Of a stretch of DNA of 64,000 bases, positions 26,794 to 38,985 are shown one piece after another. The position numbers and the translations under genes were made by a program. The notes under the pieces were generated by a model. It saw only the letters and a program-made list of their open reading frames with translations. It had not been told where the DNA came from and did not search any database. The stretch's first letter is position 1, and each line of letters begins with the position of its first letter. Source of the stretch: Ceratodon purpureus (taxonomy: Eukaryota; Streptophyta; Bryopsida; Pseudoditrichales; Ditrichaceae); NCBI GenBank assembly GCA_014871385.1, contig CM026427.1, positions 4,472,988-4,536,987 of the forward strand. Direction: 5' to 3'.

Positions 26794-27081
26794 CACTCAC
26801 AGAGCGACACGTGGAGTGCACGGTCACTGAAGTTACTGATCAGCGGTTGGGGAGCCGTGATCCTCGAAACTGGATGCTCTACCGCGTGGAATAAAATGAT
26901 TTAAATTAGGAAATACCACGCTCTCGGAGTCTGGAAGCATGGATTGTCGAAGCTTTGCCATGGCGATGGCAGCATGCTCATCACATCGCCCGTTCCATGA
27001 AGCACCTCACCACATTCTCAGGTGGGATACTTACATGTCCACAATTCTCCTGCCGTAGCGCAACTGCATCGTGTTGCCACA

Positions 27082-29759
27082 ATGGAGAAATGGGCGCATT
27101 CGTACGTGACGCTGGAAGAAATCACGGAGTATGTGGCTGCGTACATGGAGCTTCTGGTGCTGGCGTCCGGGGTGCAGAGCAGCGGCCATCCGTTTACATG
27201 GACGCCTCATCACTTGCGCAAAGCCTTCAGCTGGGCAGATCGCCTCGAAAAGGTTCGTGAAAATGTTCTCATCGCATTTTGCTCTGATCCAGTTGCTATA
27301 AGTTTTTTAAGAAATCGGACTTAGTTTTCTCTGTTGTGGTTGACTGAGTTTTTTTGTCATTGAGGTTTAGGAATTGGGTCACCAGAAGTTTGCACCTGCT
27401 GCCTCAGGGTTTTGGGTTTTGGGTTATGCGGGATGAGTTGGGGTTCCGATTGCACGGTCTGGTCTGTTTTGTTTCGTGGATTTTCGTTTTCTGAGTGAGG
27501 AGATTCTCTGTTGTGGCAAATGAGGTAGGTTTTGGTTTTGGATGTTGTTTTCATTGGGTTTGAACATGCAGCATGGAGGATTGTTTGACAAGGAGTGATC
27601 CAGTATGTTGTAGTGAATGTGTATTTGTCTAGGATTTGCGGGTTTGTACTACATTGGTGGATGGTTGTACAGGGTTTTTGTTCTTAGTTTCTTGCTTAGT
27701 ATGTTGTTTTGGATTTGGTAGATTATGGAAGACTTGTCTTCGACAGAGGAAGGAATCGAAGGATTGGTATCGAGAAGAGCCCTGGACGCTGTGCTTGCCA
27801 ATCTCACGGCCTCTGCAAAAAATTATCCTGCGGTCAGTTCTTTCTGATCATTGTGTTTTTTCTGTTGTTCAGTGAACACGTGAATTATCATGTTGATTGA
27901 TACATGACTGAGGGAAGTAGGTATTGTGAATTGCTGTGCAGATTTCACATGGTTTGTTGATGACATGGTGTTGACCTGGTTTTTGACGTGGAAATCTGGT
28001 ATTTGCAGGGCTTGCCACATCTTACTGCTTCGGATCTGAGCAATGCTCGCAAGATTTTGTTACAGGCTCTGTTGCAAGCAGTAGTGCCAGATTCTGATTA
28101 TTTGCAATTAGTCACGGACAGCTTGCTTCGCCTAAATGAGGATGAAGGTAATATTCTCTCTCTGACTTCTTCTTTGGGAACCTTCAGAGCATACCTTTTC
28201 CTAAAGGTGTAAAATTCAGAATTTCTTCCTATCTAGTAAATGATGAAGTAAATGCATAACGATTGGATCATGTGTCTCATTCGGTTTGTGCTGAATTTAT
28301 ATTTCAGGAGAATCAGCTATTCCCATCAAGGAGGAAGTATCTGCAAGAAATAGTGCTCTTAGAAGTGCAGAATCTCTTAGAACGTTTGTGGAATCTGCCA
28401 CGGGCTGTCTAATCTTTGAGAAAAAGCAGATCAATTGCGCAACTTCCATATGGCAAACCCCTGTAGACAGGTATTCTTTCTTTGTTTCTTGTTCTTTTTC
28501 AAACTTATGATATTGAATACCTGAACCTGGTGAAGGGACAAGTTAAATGAGCAGCAGTTACCCTGCTACAAAAAAAATTGCGTGTATTGTTCTCCTCTAT
28601 TTCGGAGAAAATTGATCTATTTAATTTCACTAGAGTCTGTGAAAAGTGTATTCTTTGTTCTGAAGATTAATTGCTGGGTCAAATTAGGGACAATAGTAAC
28701 TCAATTATTGAAGTAGCGGATGAAAATCTTTTCAAATCTTGGGAAAGAAACGCAATGGAGTATGTAACATCATTCAGCACAGTGTATAAAACAGCAGCAG
28801 CCAATCTTATCTTCAAATCAAGAGAAGAGGATTGGCGAAGAGTGCTTGATACATCACGAGCCTACATATCAAGCACTATGGTTGGTAGTGATATTGCCAA
28901 TGAAACCGAAATCGCAGTGAGTTCCTCCATTCCCTTTATCCTTAAGTTTGCTATAAGACATCTATTCTTTGCACGCTTGTTATCTGATCTTTCGTATCTG
29001 TGTTCCTCAAATTCAGTCAAGTTCCCTTGGTTACTACGTAACGTCTTGGAAGCAACTGATGAATTTTTTATTTGAAGTCTTATTTTGGAATGGTTTGAAT
29101 TCAGGAATTATGTTGCCTACAGTTGGCATTCTCCGAAAGCAGGGATCTAGCTTTCAGGATTACAGCTTCCCTGCCAAATGCGAAACTCGAAATCACAAAA
29201 ACCCAGGGATCAACCGTGCCAGAATATCAACTACAAGAAGCCGTTATCATTGAAAATTTCTTAGCTGAAATCCTTGAAAAACAAGTGGATCTATTCTGGA
29301 AGCTGCCCCCTGTGCTTTTAGCTGGAGTGTGCGCATCCAGGTACTGCAATAACTGCTGCATAAAGTTGTTTCATGTTGAGTGCATGGTATTACACTCTTT
29401 TCAGTCAACAGTGTTAAACCATCTTCGCATCTAGTGTCCAATTTCATTCATTGCTTTGTCTGTTTTGGTGCAGATTCTCCTTGTTGAAGACTTACCTATG
29501 GACGATAACAAATAAAATTCAAGTGCTTGGACGCTCCTGCAAATGCCCCTGCCATGAATCGAGCAGGACATGCCCTCCCTGCCAAAATTGTTCAAATGTC
29601 TTAATGGAGAAGTTGTGGTGCTTCGATGTGCATCATTCGCAATTGAGAACATTTCAGGCACAACAAGTGAATAGTGTCTGCAATTTTCTTCTAAATAAAG
29701 CTCAGAAATGTCAGTCGCTTCAGAAGAGTTACATGCATGTTGATATTGCCACCAGGTAG
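27082..29759 (+). CDS. Conserved-looking plant protein of unknown function, 7 exons
   Basis: Exons 27082-27252, 27722-27832, 28009-28147, 28308-28470, 28688-28916, 29105-29340, 29474-29759; every junction is GT-AG and phases agree, giving 444 residues. The start ATG has a good context (ACAATGG); no in-frame ATG precedes it nearby. The protein is mostly helical, starting MEKWAHSYVTLEEITEY, with HPFTWTPHHLRKAFSWADRL at about residues 35-55. A C-terminal cysteine cluster, C372-x-C-x-CH then C383, C386, C389, could bind zinc. No signal peptide or membrane segment is evident. I do not recognise the family. The clean multi-exon structure and normal codon use argue for a real host gene. The stop directly follows a possible donor (AG|GTAG), so a longer isoform is conceivable. 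Confidence 0.75.
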
Positions 29760-31820
29760 GAAAACGTTCCCCTGGAGTTCCTCAGCCGACTGATTTAAGT
29801 CTCTGAGATTGTTCAAGCTTCATTTTTCGCTACTGTGTATCATTGTGTAATACTCTCACCTTCATTTTTTCTGCACGGTGTGCATGTTTCTTTGTCACAT
29901 CTACTCAAGAATGCGTACTCCACAAATTCTTACGATTTCGTGATTTCTAGTACACCTGAATTGTAGAGGACAGGAGGACTAGTTACGGCGTTCCCCAAAA
30001 GGTGAAGGAACTGTGGCTTGGCTGCGGAGCACAGTTGGCGGCCATCACTTAAATCACGTCTTGATGTGTATTTTTTTTTGTTCTCCGCAATGAAATTCTC
30101 ATTTCATGATCCATTGAAGTTTCTATTTCGAAAAAAAGCTCATAGAAGTTTCCTAACCTACACTTCAACATCACGTTGTCCTCGATGCAACTGGGCAAAT
30201 AAATGTGTGCCTTGGGCTAAAGAATGTGAGCCCGCCATCCTGTAATGATACCTCGGCCCACTTGACCTGGAATTTATCAACCTCTTCGATCGTAATCCAA
30301 GTCACTAAACTGCGTATGCATGGAAAGATTCTCAAGAAACCAGGTTTGATGGTGGAAGAGAGCCTCGGAATATAACAAACACGTTAACAATCGTTGCATA
30401 GTGATTTGTGAGGTTGTAGAGACTAGATGAGGGTGACTGTTGATGGAACAACTGGTCAGAAACGCAGACTCTAAATGTTTCGTGCCGGGCAGCGGAGTCT
30501 GAGAAGGTGGATAACGAGTAGTACGCTGTTTTTCGGACAAAGTTGGTGGAACATAGAGAGACTCGGTGCAACTTCTGTTTGTCTGCATACAGTATTGATG
30601 GACACTTCAGGCAAGCGCATCAGAGCAATGAAAACTAGATATGTGAATATGTGAATATGATGCACTATGACGTTTCCAAAAAATAAAGTAAAGCATCTTA
30701 GTGTATAAATACCTCATATACACTTAAGACGTGATACATGAACATGACCTCTATAACAAAAGAATGTAATATTGGAAACTAAAAAATTTAAGCAAGTTAC
30801 CAATATTCATTCGAGTCTTGTTGAATTGGAAACATCCGTCGCAGTAAATGCATGAGCCATGATTTTGTAGTATTTATTTTTCGTCCACGATTCCGAGGAA
30901 AGCTACCTGCGGTGAGGCACGTCTTGAGTCGAAAATAAAAATTACAAACTTATCTAGATACATAAAGGACAATATGCTTGGAATCTGGGCATCTGGACAG
31001 GCGACGCATATTGACTCATGCTAGTACCATTTTATTTCAAAGAAGATGTCGTAGAAATACATGGATGATGGAAACCAGATTCCTGCGGCGGTGACGTACT
31101 GGTTGTCGTGCTACTCCTCTCCCATAAATGCCATGCAGTTCGTGGTACTGCTCGGCGGAATTGACTGGTGCAGTCGCTGAAGTACGCTTGCTTACCACCG
31201 TGCCTATCGACGTAGCCACGCACGAAAGTAGATCAGGTGCGTGTTGTTCGGTGAAGGCTAAATTAGCTGCAGATGGAAGTCGATTCGGATTTGCAATTGC
31301 TGTTGCAGCTGAGCTATCCGATCGCACTGGCTCGGGTAGTTTCTGGCGCATTGACGTTGCAGCTGCAGACGTTGTTGATCAGGTACCAGGTGGCGAGCTC
31401 CGACAGTGGCGGTGCGTGCAGTTTTCCGTGGGAGCTAGGTCCGATGGCTGCTGCTGCCAGTATGAACCATGTAGCTGGCAACAGGATTGATCAGCTGCAA
31501 GGTTTTGCGGTAGCTCTTTTGCTCTGGTTTCCCTGCATAATTGCCGGTGTGGACTCGAAGAATGTGAACCTCTCCAAGGGAGAGAGTACGTCGATTTCTC
31601 CTTTCCGGGATTAGATGGCATGCTCGAGAAACAGCACGTCGTGGAACCTATTGCGTTGCCTGACCGCATATTAGATCCATCTTCTTTACTTTGTTGGTGT
31701 TGCCTTGTTAATCTTGGCTCAGATGATATACTTTCTGGACAAAGGTCGAGTACTATTACACCGTAGAGATGAATATATAAACACTAAAGTTCACGGGTGG
31801 AAGTAGTGGATGGATTGCAG
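29760..31820. other. Intergenic, no supported gene
   Basis: The first part is probably 3' untranslated sequence of the preceding gene. A frame at 31441-31614 encodes a hydrophobic stretch (GFAVALLLWFPCIIAGV) that would suit a signal peptide of the LRR receptor remnant next to it, but no clear splice link was found. Other frames are unsupported. Confidence 0.35.
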
Positions 31821-32290
31821 GCCCTTTGGAGGGCGTTTCGTGTCAATACCCCTGACCCTGACTCAGACCTCCGTAACTGGGGGAATAGCTCTCATCCTTG
31901 CGGATTTTCTTCTCCCGATATCGATGGCAATATGGATCCCAGCGCCTGGTTGGGGCTGACTTGCCATTTTCACGACGATATCAACTACACTTGGGTTGAT
32001 GGAGTAACGGTCACTGGACTGTAAGAATTCTGCTCTCTTCGACACTCTCAGATACATATTGGAAGATTGTTTTTATTTCCAGTCCTGGCAGATGAAACTA
32101 GGGCCTCTCAGTTAATTTCATGGATGAGTTTTTATTTCAGGCTGCCATCCTTGCTACAATCAATAAAGTCTTACTCGGTAGCATATATTGTTGCCGGCAA
32201 CAAACCATCACTGCTCGACTATTTTACAATGTTGCATTGCGACATCAAGCCGTCTAATATCCTGCAGGATGGCAAGTGCATACACAGTCA
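31821..32290 (+). pseudogene. LRR receptor-like kinase remnant
   Basis: 31821-32021 encodes an LRR N-terminal capping domain: ALWRAFRVNTPDPDSDLRNW, then a Cys-containing segment ending WLGLTCHFHD...VDGVTVTGL. This is the usual start of LRR receptor kinases. After a GTAAGA donor and a TTATTTCAG acceptor, sequence from 32141 has the beginning of a leucine-rich stretch (LPSLLQS). Then, without any LRR array, membrane helix or kinase N-lobe, it has the kinase catalytic loop LHCDIKPSNILQDGK at about 32230-32275. The architecture is collapsed by a large internal deletion or by fusion of fragments. It runs straight into the LysM receptor gene, which may have captured its promoter or 5' exons. Confidence 0.6.
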
Positions 32291-32294
32291 GAGG

Positions 32295-34351
32295 ATGAGG
32301 CTTCTTCTGGCAGTAGTCCTGGTGTCGGAAGTAGCGATGGCGCCATTTAGTGCAAATGCACAACAGCAGTACGACACATTCGGCTACATTTGCAATGGTC
32401 TTTACGAAACCTGCAGCACCTATGCCTTCTACCGAACCTTCGGCGAGGAGCAAGATAGTGTGGCCGGTATAGCTTTCCGCTTCAACGTCCGCATGGACAC
32501 AGTTGCTGCTCTTAACGGGCTCACTTATCCAGAATCCTATGCTGCGCTTCCAAAGGGTCAGCCTCTCTACATCCCATTAGACTGTACGTGCCATAATGTC
32601 ACCTCACAAATGGAAGTGTTTTACACAATTAGTACAATAGAAGACGTTGCAAAGTTCGACAATGTGGTGAGTACCATCTATGGAGGCTTGACGACGTACC
32701 AGGCGATAATGGTCTTAAACCCCGGGATGGCGGTTTCCAACCCAGTATTAGGCGACACCGCTGTGGTACCAATCTTCTGCGCGTGCCCAACTGAGGATCA
32801 GTGGTTTAGTAGAACAGATTTCTTGCTTACATATAGTGTGTACCCTGACGAAACCCTGGAAATCATTAGTGCTAAGTTTAACATCACAGTTGCAGTCTAA
32901 GTGTTGCGAATGAGTTGCCGACAAATGCAACCCTAGGAAATTACACAACGCTGCTTGTTCCGCTTCAGTCATTGCTGCCAATTGCAGCCATGGTGAACTT
33001 TCCCCATGGCTCTACTTCCAACTCTTTACGGAATAGAAAGATGGGAATCTTTGCTGGGCTCTCCGCCGGTGTCGTTGCAGTCTTGCTGGTGGCGTGCTTG
33101 TTCGTTGCAAGCAATCGAAGGAGAGCACCTTCAAAGAAAGAGTACAAGTCAAGTGACTTCAATCTAGTCGATCCAAACCTTGCCCTGCGGATGTTTGCAT
33201 ACAAAGAGCTCAGAAAGGCGACGAAGAACTTCAGAAGAAGCGAGTTACTTGGAAGCGGTGGATTTGGAGCGGTGTACAAGGGCACACTTCCTTCGGGAGC
33301 TCTGGTGGCGGTGAAACAGATGAGAGTGGAGAGCACGTACGGGAAGGAGAGTTTCCGAGCTGAGGTAACCAGCCTGAGCCACATTCGTCATCGAAATCTG
33401 GTGCAGCTGCGAGGATGGTGTCAAGAGGAAGAGCAACTGCTGCTTGTGTACGACTACATGTGCAACGGCAATCTCCACGAGTTGCTTTTCCGATCTTCAG
33501 GCACCAGGTTTTCTCTGACACTGCGACACTCTGTTCTGAGCGGGGTGGCCAACGCGCTCTCCTACTTGCACGAGGAATGCTCACAATGCGTGTTGCATAG
33601 AGACATCAAGTCGAGCAATGTCCTTTTGGATGCGGAACTGAACGCTTATTTGGGTGATTTTGGACTTGCCCGTCTCGTTGATCACAAGAAGGTGGGAAAG
33701 ACCACAATGATGGCAGGCACGTTTGGGTACTTGGCCCCAGAGATGCTTCATACAGGCAAGGCCACCAAGGAGTCCGATGTGTACAGCTTTGGAGTGCTGG
33801 TGCTTGAAGTGATGTGTAGGGCGCGTCCACTCGACATGACTGTAATCGAACTCGGAGATGATGGTCTCTTAGTTGACAAGGTATGGCGAGCACATGAAGC
33901 GGGGAGTATTTTGCAAGTTGCGGACTCAAGGCTCGGTATATCTGGACTACTTGAGGCGGGTTCAGGGTTATCTGGTGTGTCAGGGTGGGAAGGAGAATCA
34001 TGTATGATGACCCAAACCCCCGGTGTTGTAATGGAAGACAAGAAGATGATCACAAACATTCTGAAATTGGGACTTCTCTGCTGTAATCCTAATGCCGAAG
34101 ATCGACCATCGACACGGTTGGTATCGCAGTTATTGCTGCTCCAGTCATGCGAGAGTATGGAGATGTTAATGCCTCCTTTGCCAAGAAGCAAGCCTCAAGC
34201 CCGTTACGATAAGCCCGGATTCTCTCGGATGTTAGGCATGGTGTCGCCGTCTAACTCTGATCTGTTGGATATTAGGAATGTCGTAGAAGTTAGCTATGCT
34301 ACTTCCGAAGCCACCACCCCCTTGTCTGCTCTTCCGAATGGTGGGCTATAG
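32295..34351 (+). CDS. LysM receptor-like kinase, with apparent frame break
   Basis: The ATG at 32295 opens a signal peptide (MRLLLAVVLVSEVAMA). An ectodomain with family cysteines follows (YICNGLYETC, LDCTCHN, FCACP, the CxC pairs that separate LysM modules), with LysM-like AFRFNVRMDTVAALNGLTYP. This frame ends at 32900. The expected continuation, SVANELPTNATLGNYTTLLVPL, lies in another frame from about 32897, followed by a membrane helix (GIFAGLSAGVVAVLLVACLF) and a complete kinase: LGSGGFGAVYKG, VAVK, HRDIKSSNVLLD, GDFGLA, APE. No intron of normal size can bridge the shift, so it is a small indel or an assembly error. If real, the product is a secreted LysM fragment. Known: LysM receptors bind chitin or lipochitooligosaccharides at the plasma membrane. 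The kinase is intronless here. Confidence 0.8.
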
Positions 34352-35287
34352 CGAAGAATCAAACATCTTATGTGGCTTCGTCTGCATTGTATTCAGTTCG
34401 GTGAGGTGCATGATCTGAGACCTGTTTGGTTTTGGTGGGAACAAATATGTGGGAGTGGGTGTGAGACCTGTGATGGGAGAATAAATTTGACTTTGGATAC
34501 GAGAGTTCGTAGAAGCTTGAAGAGCTCGGGTCATCAAAACGTAGAGTTTCTGACTTATTTGCAACTGTCTTGTCATGCATGCTTTTGTATAGAAGTGTTT
34601 CAGGAGTCATAATGTCTTACGAGACTTTAATGTTTAGGCTCTGCTTACTTATTCTATTGCACGACTACTTGCACCTCAAGCTTTGCTAAGTCCAAGACGT
34701 GTAATATACAAGGTATTCTGGTAGGGACAAGTAAACCTCTAGCGCATTTGAGGCCTCCAACCTATATTTTATTTTTTTAAATAAATACATCTGATATATA
34801 TCTTCTTATTTTTTGAATCAACTGATTTGAAGCTTTAAACCTCTGTTACCCTTCACAGGCCCCACGATTGTCAATGGCATTAAATCTGCTACCTCTGCTA
34901 CATATACTCTCCACCAGGTCGGAAACATTGTCGGAACAATTGAAGCATCAAATTTAACAATCTCACAAACACGTATGCATTCTCGAACTTGACTCTTTGA
35001 TCCACAATTGCCACCCAGCTGTTTGAATTGATTTGAGTATCGTCCATATATTAAATGTGCAATTGCACCTGAGCAACAAGGGTCATGGATTCTAGGTAGA
35101 CTCAAAGTGGGTTGATAGCATTGCAAAATTGCTCCAGCCATGCCTCCTTGAAAACAAAAAGGTTTGATCAGCGAGTGCTGACCATGTTCCGATACCCTCT
35201 AATTCAACTCGGGTCTATAAAAATGTACAGTGACTGGAGTTAACGGCAGTACTAATCCGTAAGTTTTTAGTATTTAGATCAGTGTTT
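34352..35287. other. Intergenic between convergent genes
   Basis: This holds the 3' flanks of the LysM kinase (+) and the gene ending at 35288 (-). A minus-strand frame at 34818-35141 (107 codons) follows a splice-acceptor-like TTTTCAAG but has no recognisable domain and is not called. Confidence 0.4.
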
Positions 35288-36906
35288 TCAAGGTGATGAC
35301 ACGTCCTTGTCCTCGGGAAACCGCAGGTGCTTTCCCATCGGTGTTGGCAGGCCTCGAAGCCTCATCACTGCAACCAAAATCCATGGCACGATTCAGACAA
35401 AGCAAATAACTTCATGCCCTTACAATTAGGACGATCCTGATATTGTCCCCGAAAGGATTTACTAAGACAAAGTCGAAATTTCTCACCATCAACTTCCTCA
35501 ACGTCAATCTCGCCATCGCTGGTGTAGTTGAACCGGATGTGCCGTCCCTTGTGCTCCGGTAGACCCTCTGCAACCTGAATGCGACTGATCCCCTGGCAGA
35601 TTTCATCACAGTCAATTACCTCCCCAAAGTCCTCCCCGTCGTACTCATCACACCCTTCGTATTCCTCGCCCTCGTCCTCATAGTAGTTGAACCCACCCTC
35701 TCCCTCAGATTCCTTCACCTTCTGCGAATCTCTCCTCTGCCATTTGAAGTCCGCAGTCTGGGGCGTTGAGGGGAGAGTGCTGGTAGGGGCAGGGGACGCG
35801 GCCAGGCGCAATCCCGGGGAACTCACATTCACAAGCACAGAGCAGTCTGAGTCGTCGTCGTCTCCCACTTCCGTCACGTCGTCAACATCGCGTCCAACCC
35901 ATGCTGATGACAGCCTCTCCGACACGGGGGTTTCTTTTGCTAGAGGCGATGCCCCAATCGGCTTTACATCGATAACCTCTGGCTCCGCCTGATAACACAG
36001 TCGAACCCAAAAAGATGAGAAGGATGACATTAACTACTACCGTTGAGACCATAACCTAAAATCACAGAGCTAGCACGCGCAGCAAACCTTGACAATCAAC
36101 TTGCTTCACAAATAGTTTCATTATGACTTCATCATGAAATCATTTAAACAATGCAGAAAATCCATTAGGGGATGGCACTGCCTTTTCACCTGCTCAGAAG
36201 GAGACATAGACACCTCGGCCGCAACCTCAGGCTCATCCTGCTTGTCCTGGTAAGGGGACGGAGGGACACCAAACTGAGGTGTAGCAGCTTCAGGATTCTG
36301 AACCGCAGGGCCGTTCGGAGTCTGAGTGATCGACAAGTTACTGTGCGCAAGGGAGCGAAGCAAATCCTCGCCCTTCATCACCGGGGTCACTGGCATCTCC
36401 TCAACCAATCTCTTCCGGCACGGAGTGCTCACCACTTCCTTAATCTGTTCCACAGCTGTTACGCCCTTCTTCGGCGACTTGCTGGGAAGCAAGCCGGCGT
36501 CAGGAGTGGCATTCGTCTTGTCCGCCAGCACCTTCCGTGTGCTCCTCCTCGCGGTACTCTTCCCAGCTCCAGTCACGGTCGCCATCACAGCTGCAAATAC
36601 ATTCACCCCACATCAACCTCAGAAGAGTGACAAAATGCAACCTAATTCGCAATCACGAAACAAACAAGCCAACCACCAGCCCATTGATCATTACCAGACA
36701 ACATCATCAACCTACACCATTCCGAACCCCTCCAGGAACATCTCTCACCTCCCCAACCTAAAACCAATGCTAACATCCCAAAGATACAAATCACTTCTCG
36801 GCAAAATTGTAGAACCAGAAGCAGGTATCCAACCTTGTTTGACGGGTGACACAGGCACAGGGGCAGCGCGCCGGCTGCTACGAGTGCTCATTCTCCTGCC
36901 CTCCAT
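35288..36906 (-). CDS. Acidic TP/SP-rich, probably nuclear protein with duplicated G-K/R-H-x-R-F motif, 4 exons
   Basis: Exons 36906-36834, 36590-36190, 35988-35487, 35367-35288; GT-AG junctions and phases agree, giving 351 residues. The N-terminus is basic and Ser/Arg-rich (MEGRRMSTRSSRRAAPVPV). The first half has many TP and SP sites (VSTPCRKRLVEEMPVTPV, SITQTPNG, FGVPPSPY), typical CDK targets. A strongly acidic tract follows (FNYYEDEGEEYEGCDEYDG). Near the end two related motifs occur: GLPEHKGRHIRF (residues 300-311) and GLPTPMGKHLRF (331-342), the second coded by the short last exon. No enzyme domain or membrane segment is seen. I do not recognise a named family. Composition suggests a cell-cycle-phosphorylated chromatin or nuclear factor; that is inference. 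The second Met (residue 6) is an alternative start. Confidence 0.8.
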
Positions 36907-38599
36907 CTCGACCCACTACCACAACTCCAACAAACAAAACCTAAACACAAACAACGAAACAGACACACGTCCTTCGCAGGAGAAATGCAGGCGCAATACA
37001 GGCTCAAATGAGGCAAGAGAGGGCTCGTTGGAAAGCTAGAGACCGGGAGATCAAAGGTGAGACAAGAATGCGCGGAGCGCGTATAAGATGCAAGACATGG
37101 ATTCAATGAAATGCGAGGCCATGGCTTTGTAGCGACGTGCTCAACGTCTGCTGGAAATTCAAAGTTGAATTCCTGACTTAGCCGTTGAATGAGGATGAAC
37201 AGAGACAGACTTATGGATGAATCGGCCGTTATCGGGACATTCTTTCGGATGATCGTCCGACGGCACTGCGATGCCACGCTGGCTGGAATATTGCCGCCGG
37301 AATGCGTCGGAAAGAATTTTGGAGGTTGAGTGATTCCGGGCAGCCTCGGAACAGTCTTCCGACCTTTTAAACATGAGATTTCAGTGATGTAGGTGATGAG
37401 GAAATAATGGTATTCTTTAGGAAAGTTGGATGTACCGTACGTAGATAGCCGGTTTGTTTACATATCATTCTACAAAAGGACAACAAAAAAATTGGAAATT
37501 TTAAGGATGGAAGAATGAAAATATGAAAAATTATTCTGTGTGATATTTGTTTATTTTAATCTATTTATTAGTGAAGTAAGTATGTATGTTTGTGAGTGGA
37601 GGTCAGTCGCAGATTTCATGAAAAAATAATTTCCGAAATAAGCATCCATAAGTTTCATAATTTATTGAATTAGCTGGAATCCACTATTAGTAGCTTCATT
37701 TTTCGTCTCCCAGGGTTTTGTGAATTTTTGAACTTTTAAATTAAAATGAGTATGTATAAAGGTGATAACTTTGTTAAAGTTACATTATCAAAGTTAGTTG
37801 ATGGAATCATGGAAATTTGCAAATTCTGTTTCACACATGATTTTGTGCATGGAGCATATCTTGCACATCAGCTCAAGTTTTCAACATTATGGCATACAAA
37901 GACCAAAAAACCATGAAAACAATGAGATTGGTATATTAGAAAGAAAGAAAAAAAAAAAGGAAAAAAAAAAAAAAAAAAAAAAAAAAACTGTTTTAGAAAT
38001 TGATTATTTTATATAGAAACAAAGAAATTGTTAAGATGGAAAGTAGTTACATATTTATATCCCACATAGGTATCTTTCCAAATTTGTTTTAGGTAGGAAG
38101 TATCTCTAACCACCTAGTGGCTCACATGGGCTTGTCTTTAACTAGTATTAGAATGAACTCAAAATCAATTTTTGGACTATTCTAAGATTTTAACCTATGG
38201 ACTAATTCTAAGATAGAAAAATCATAAATCTTTAAAAAAAATAGTTTATGGTCACACATTTAGTTAATTCCATGTTAATATCTTGTACAACTTGTAAAGC
38301 TTCACAGTTTATGGCATTTCCACATCAAAGTGAAACCAATCAATAATTGTCTAACTCTTCAATAACATTTAAGCTTTTGAGACACCAAGCCACAAACCTA
38401 ATATGCTTCATGTATCAAGATAGCCCTTATTACAACAAGTAATATAGGACTCAATTCAAGGGTCTTCTAGAGGAGCAAGGTCTAAACCATAACAAATTTG
38501 TCATAAATATAATTCTTAGAAAAAAACTATAATGTCAAAGAAACAAAATTAAAACAAATCAATTCTTCAAACACTTGACTTTTTTCAAACCATTGAAAT

Positions 38600-38600
<1 letters not shown>
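36907..38600. other. Promoter side then AT-rich intergenic
   Basis: 36907-37400 is the likely promoter and leader of the preceding minus-strand gene. From 37400 the sequence is AT-rich with no gene; an impure A-rich run lies at about 37948-37987. Confidence 0.35.

Positions 38601-38647
<47 letters not shown>
38601..38647 (-). repeat. Poly(T) tract, possible tail of a minus-strand retroposon
   Basis: A run of 47 T on the plus strand is followed by GAAGACAAGTAACACTTTGT. Read on the minus strand this is unique sequence ending in poly(A), as left by a LINE or SINE. I found no target duplication, so a simple homopolymer is also possible. Confidence 0.45.
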
Positions 38648-38648
<1 letters not shown>

Positions 38649-38887
38649 AAGACAAGTAACACTTTGTATTACTGCAAAGAATACAAACATTTCTCTTAAT
38701 TGGCAACAGTAAGTTATACGTCATGTCTAGTAAGTAACAATGATTATCCCTCATAGTGTCACTATGTGACATTTGCCACGTGGATGCCACATGGCGAATT
38801 GGGATACTTTTTAATCAACTTCTCCACCCCACCCACCCTCTTGTACTTTGAGGGGAGGTGAGGAGGTACAAACCTTATGGGATAAAC

Positions 38888-38985
38888 CTGCCCCCCCAAG
38901 ACCCCCCCCAAGACCCCCCCCAATACACCCCCAAGACCCCTCCAAGACCCGCCGAAGACCCCCCGAACGTCCTGGCTGCGCCACG
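38888..38985. repeat. CCCCCAAGAC minisatellite, G-rich on the minus strand
   Basis: Eight or so variable copies of a 9-12 bp unit (CCCCCCAAGAC, CCCCCAATACA, CCCTCCAAGAC, CCGCCGAAGAC) lie in tandem. The minus strand carries runs of 4-7 G at short intervals, enough for stacked G-quadruplexes. The glycine-rich frame read through it is a by-product, not a gene. Confidence 0.7.

Noticed and set aside
34818-35141. 107-codon minus-strand frame with an acceptor-like TTTTCAAG before it
   Set aside because: No recognisable motif and no second exon; kept only as a note.
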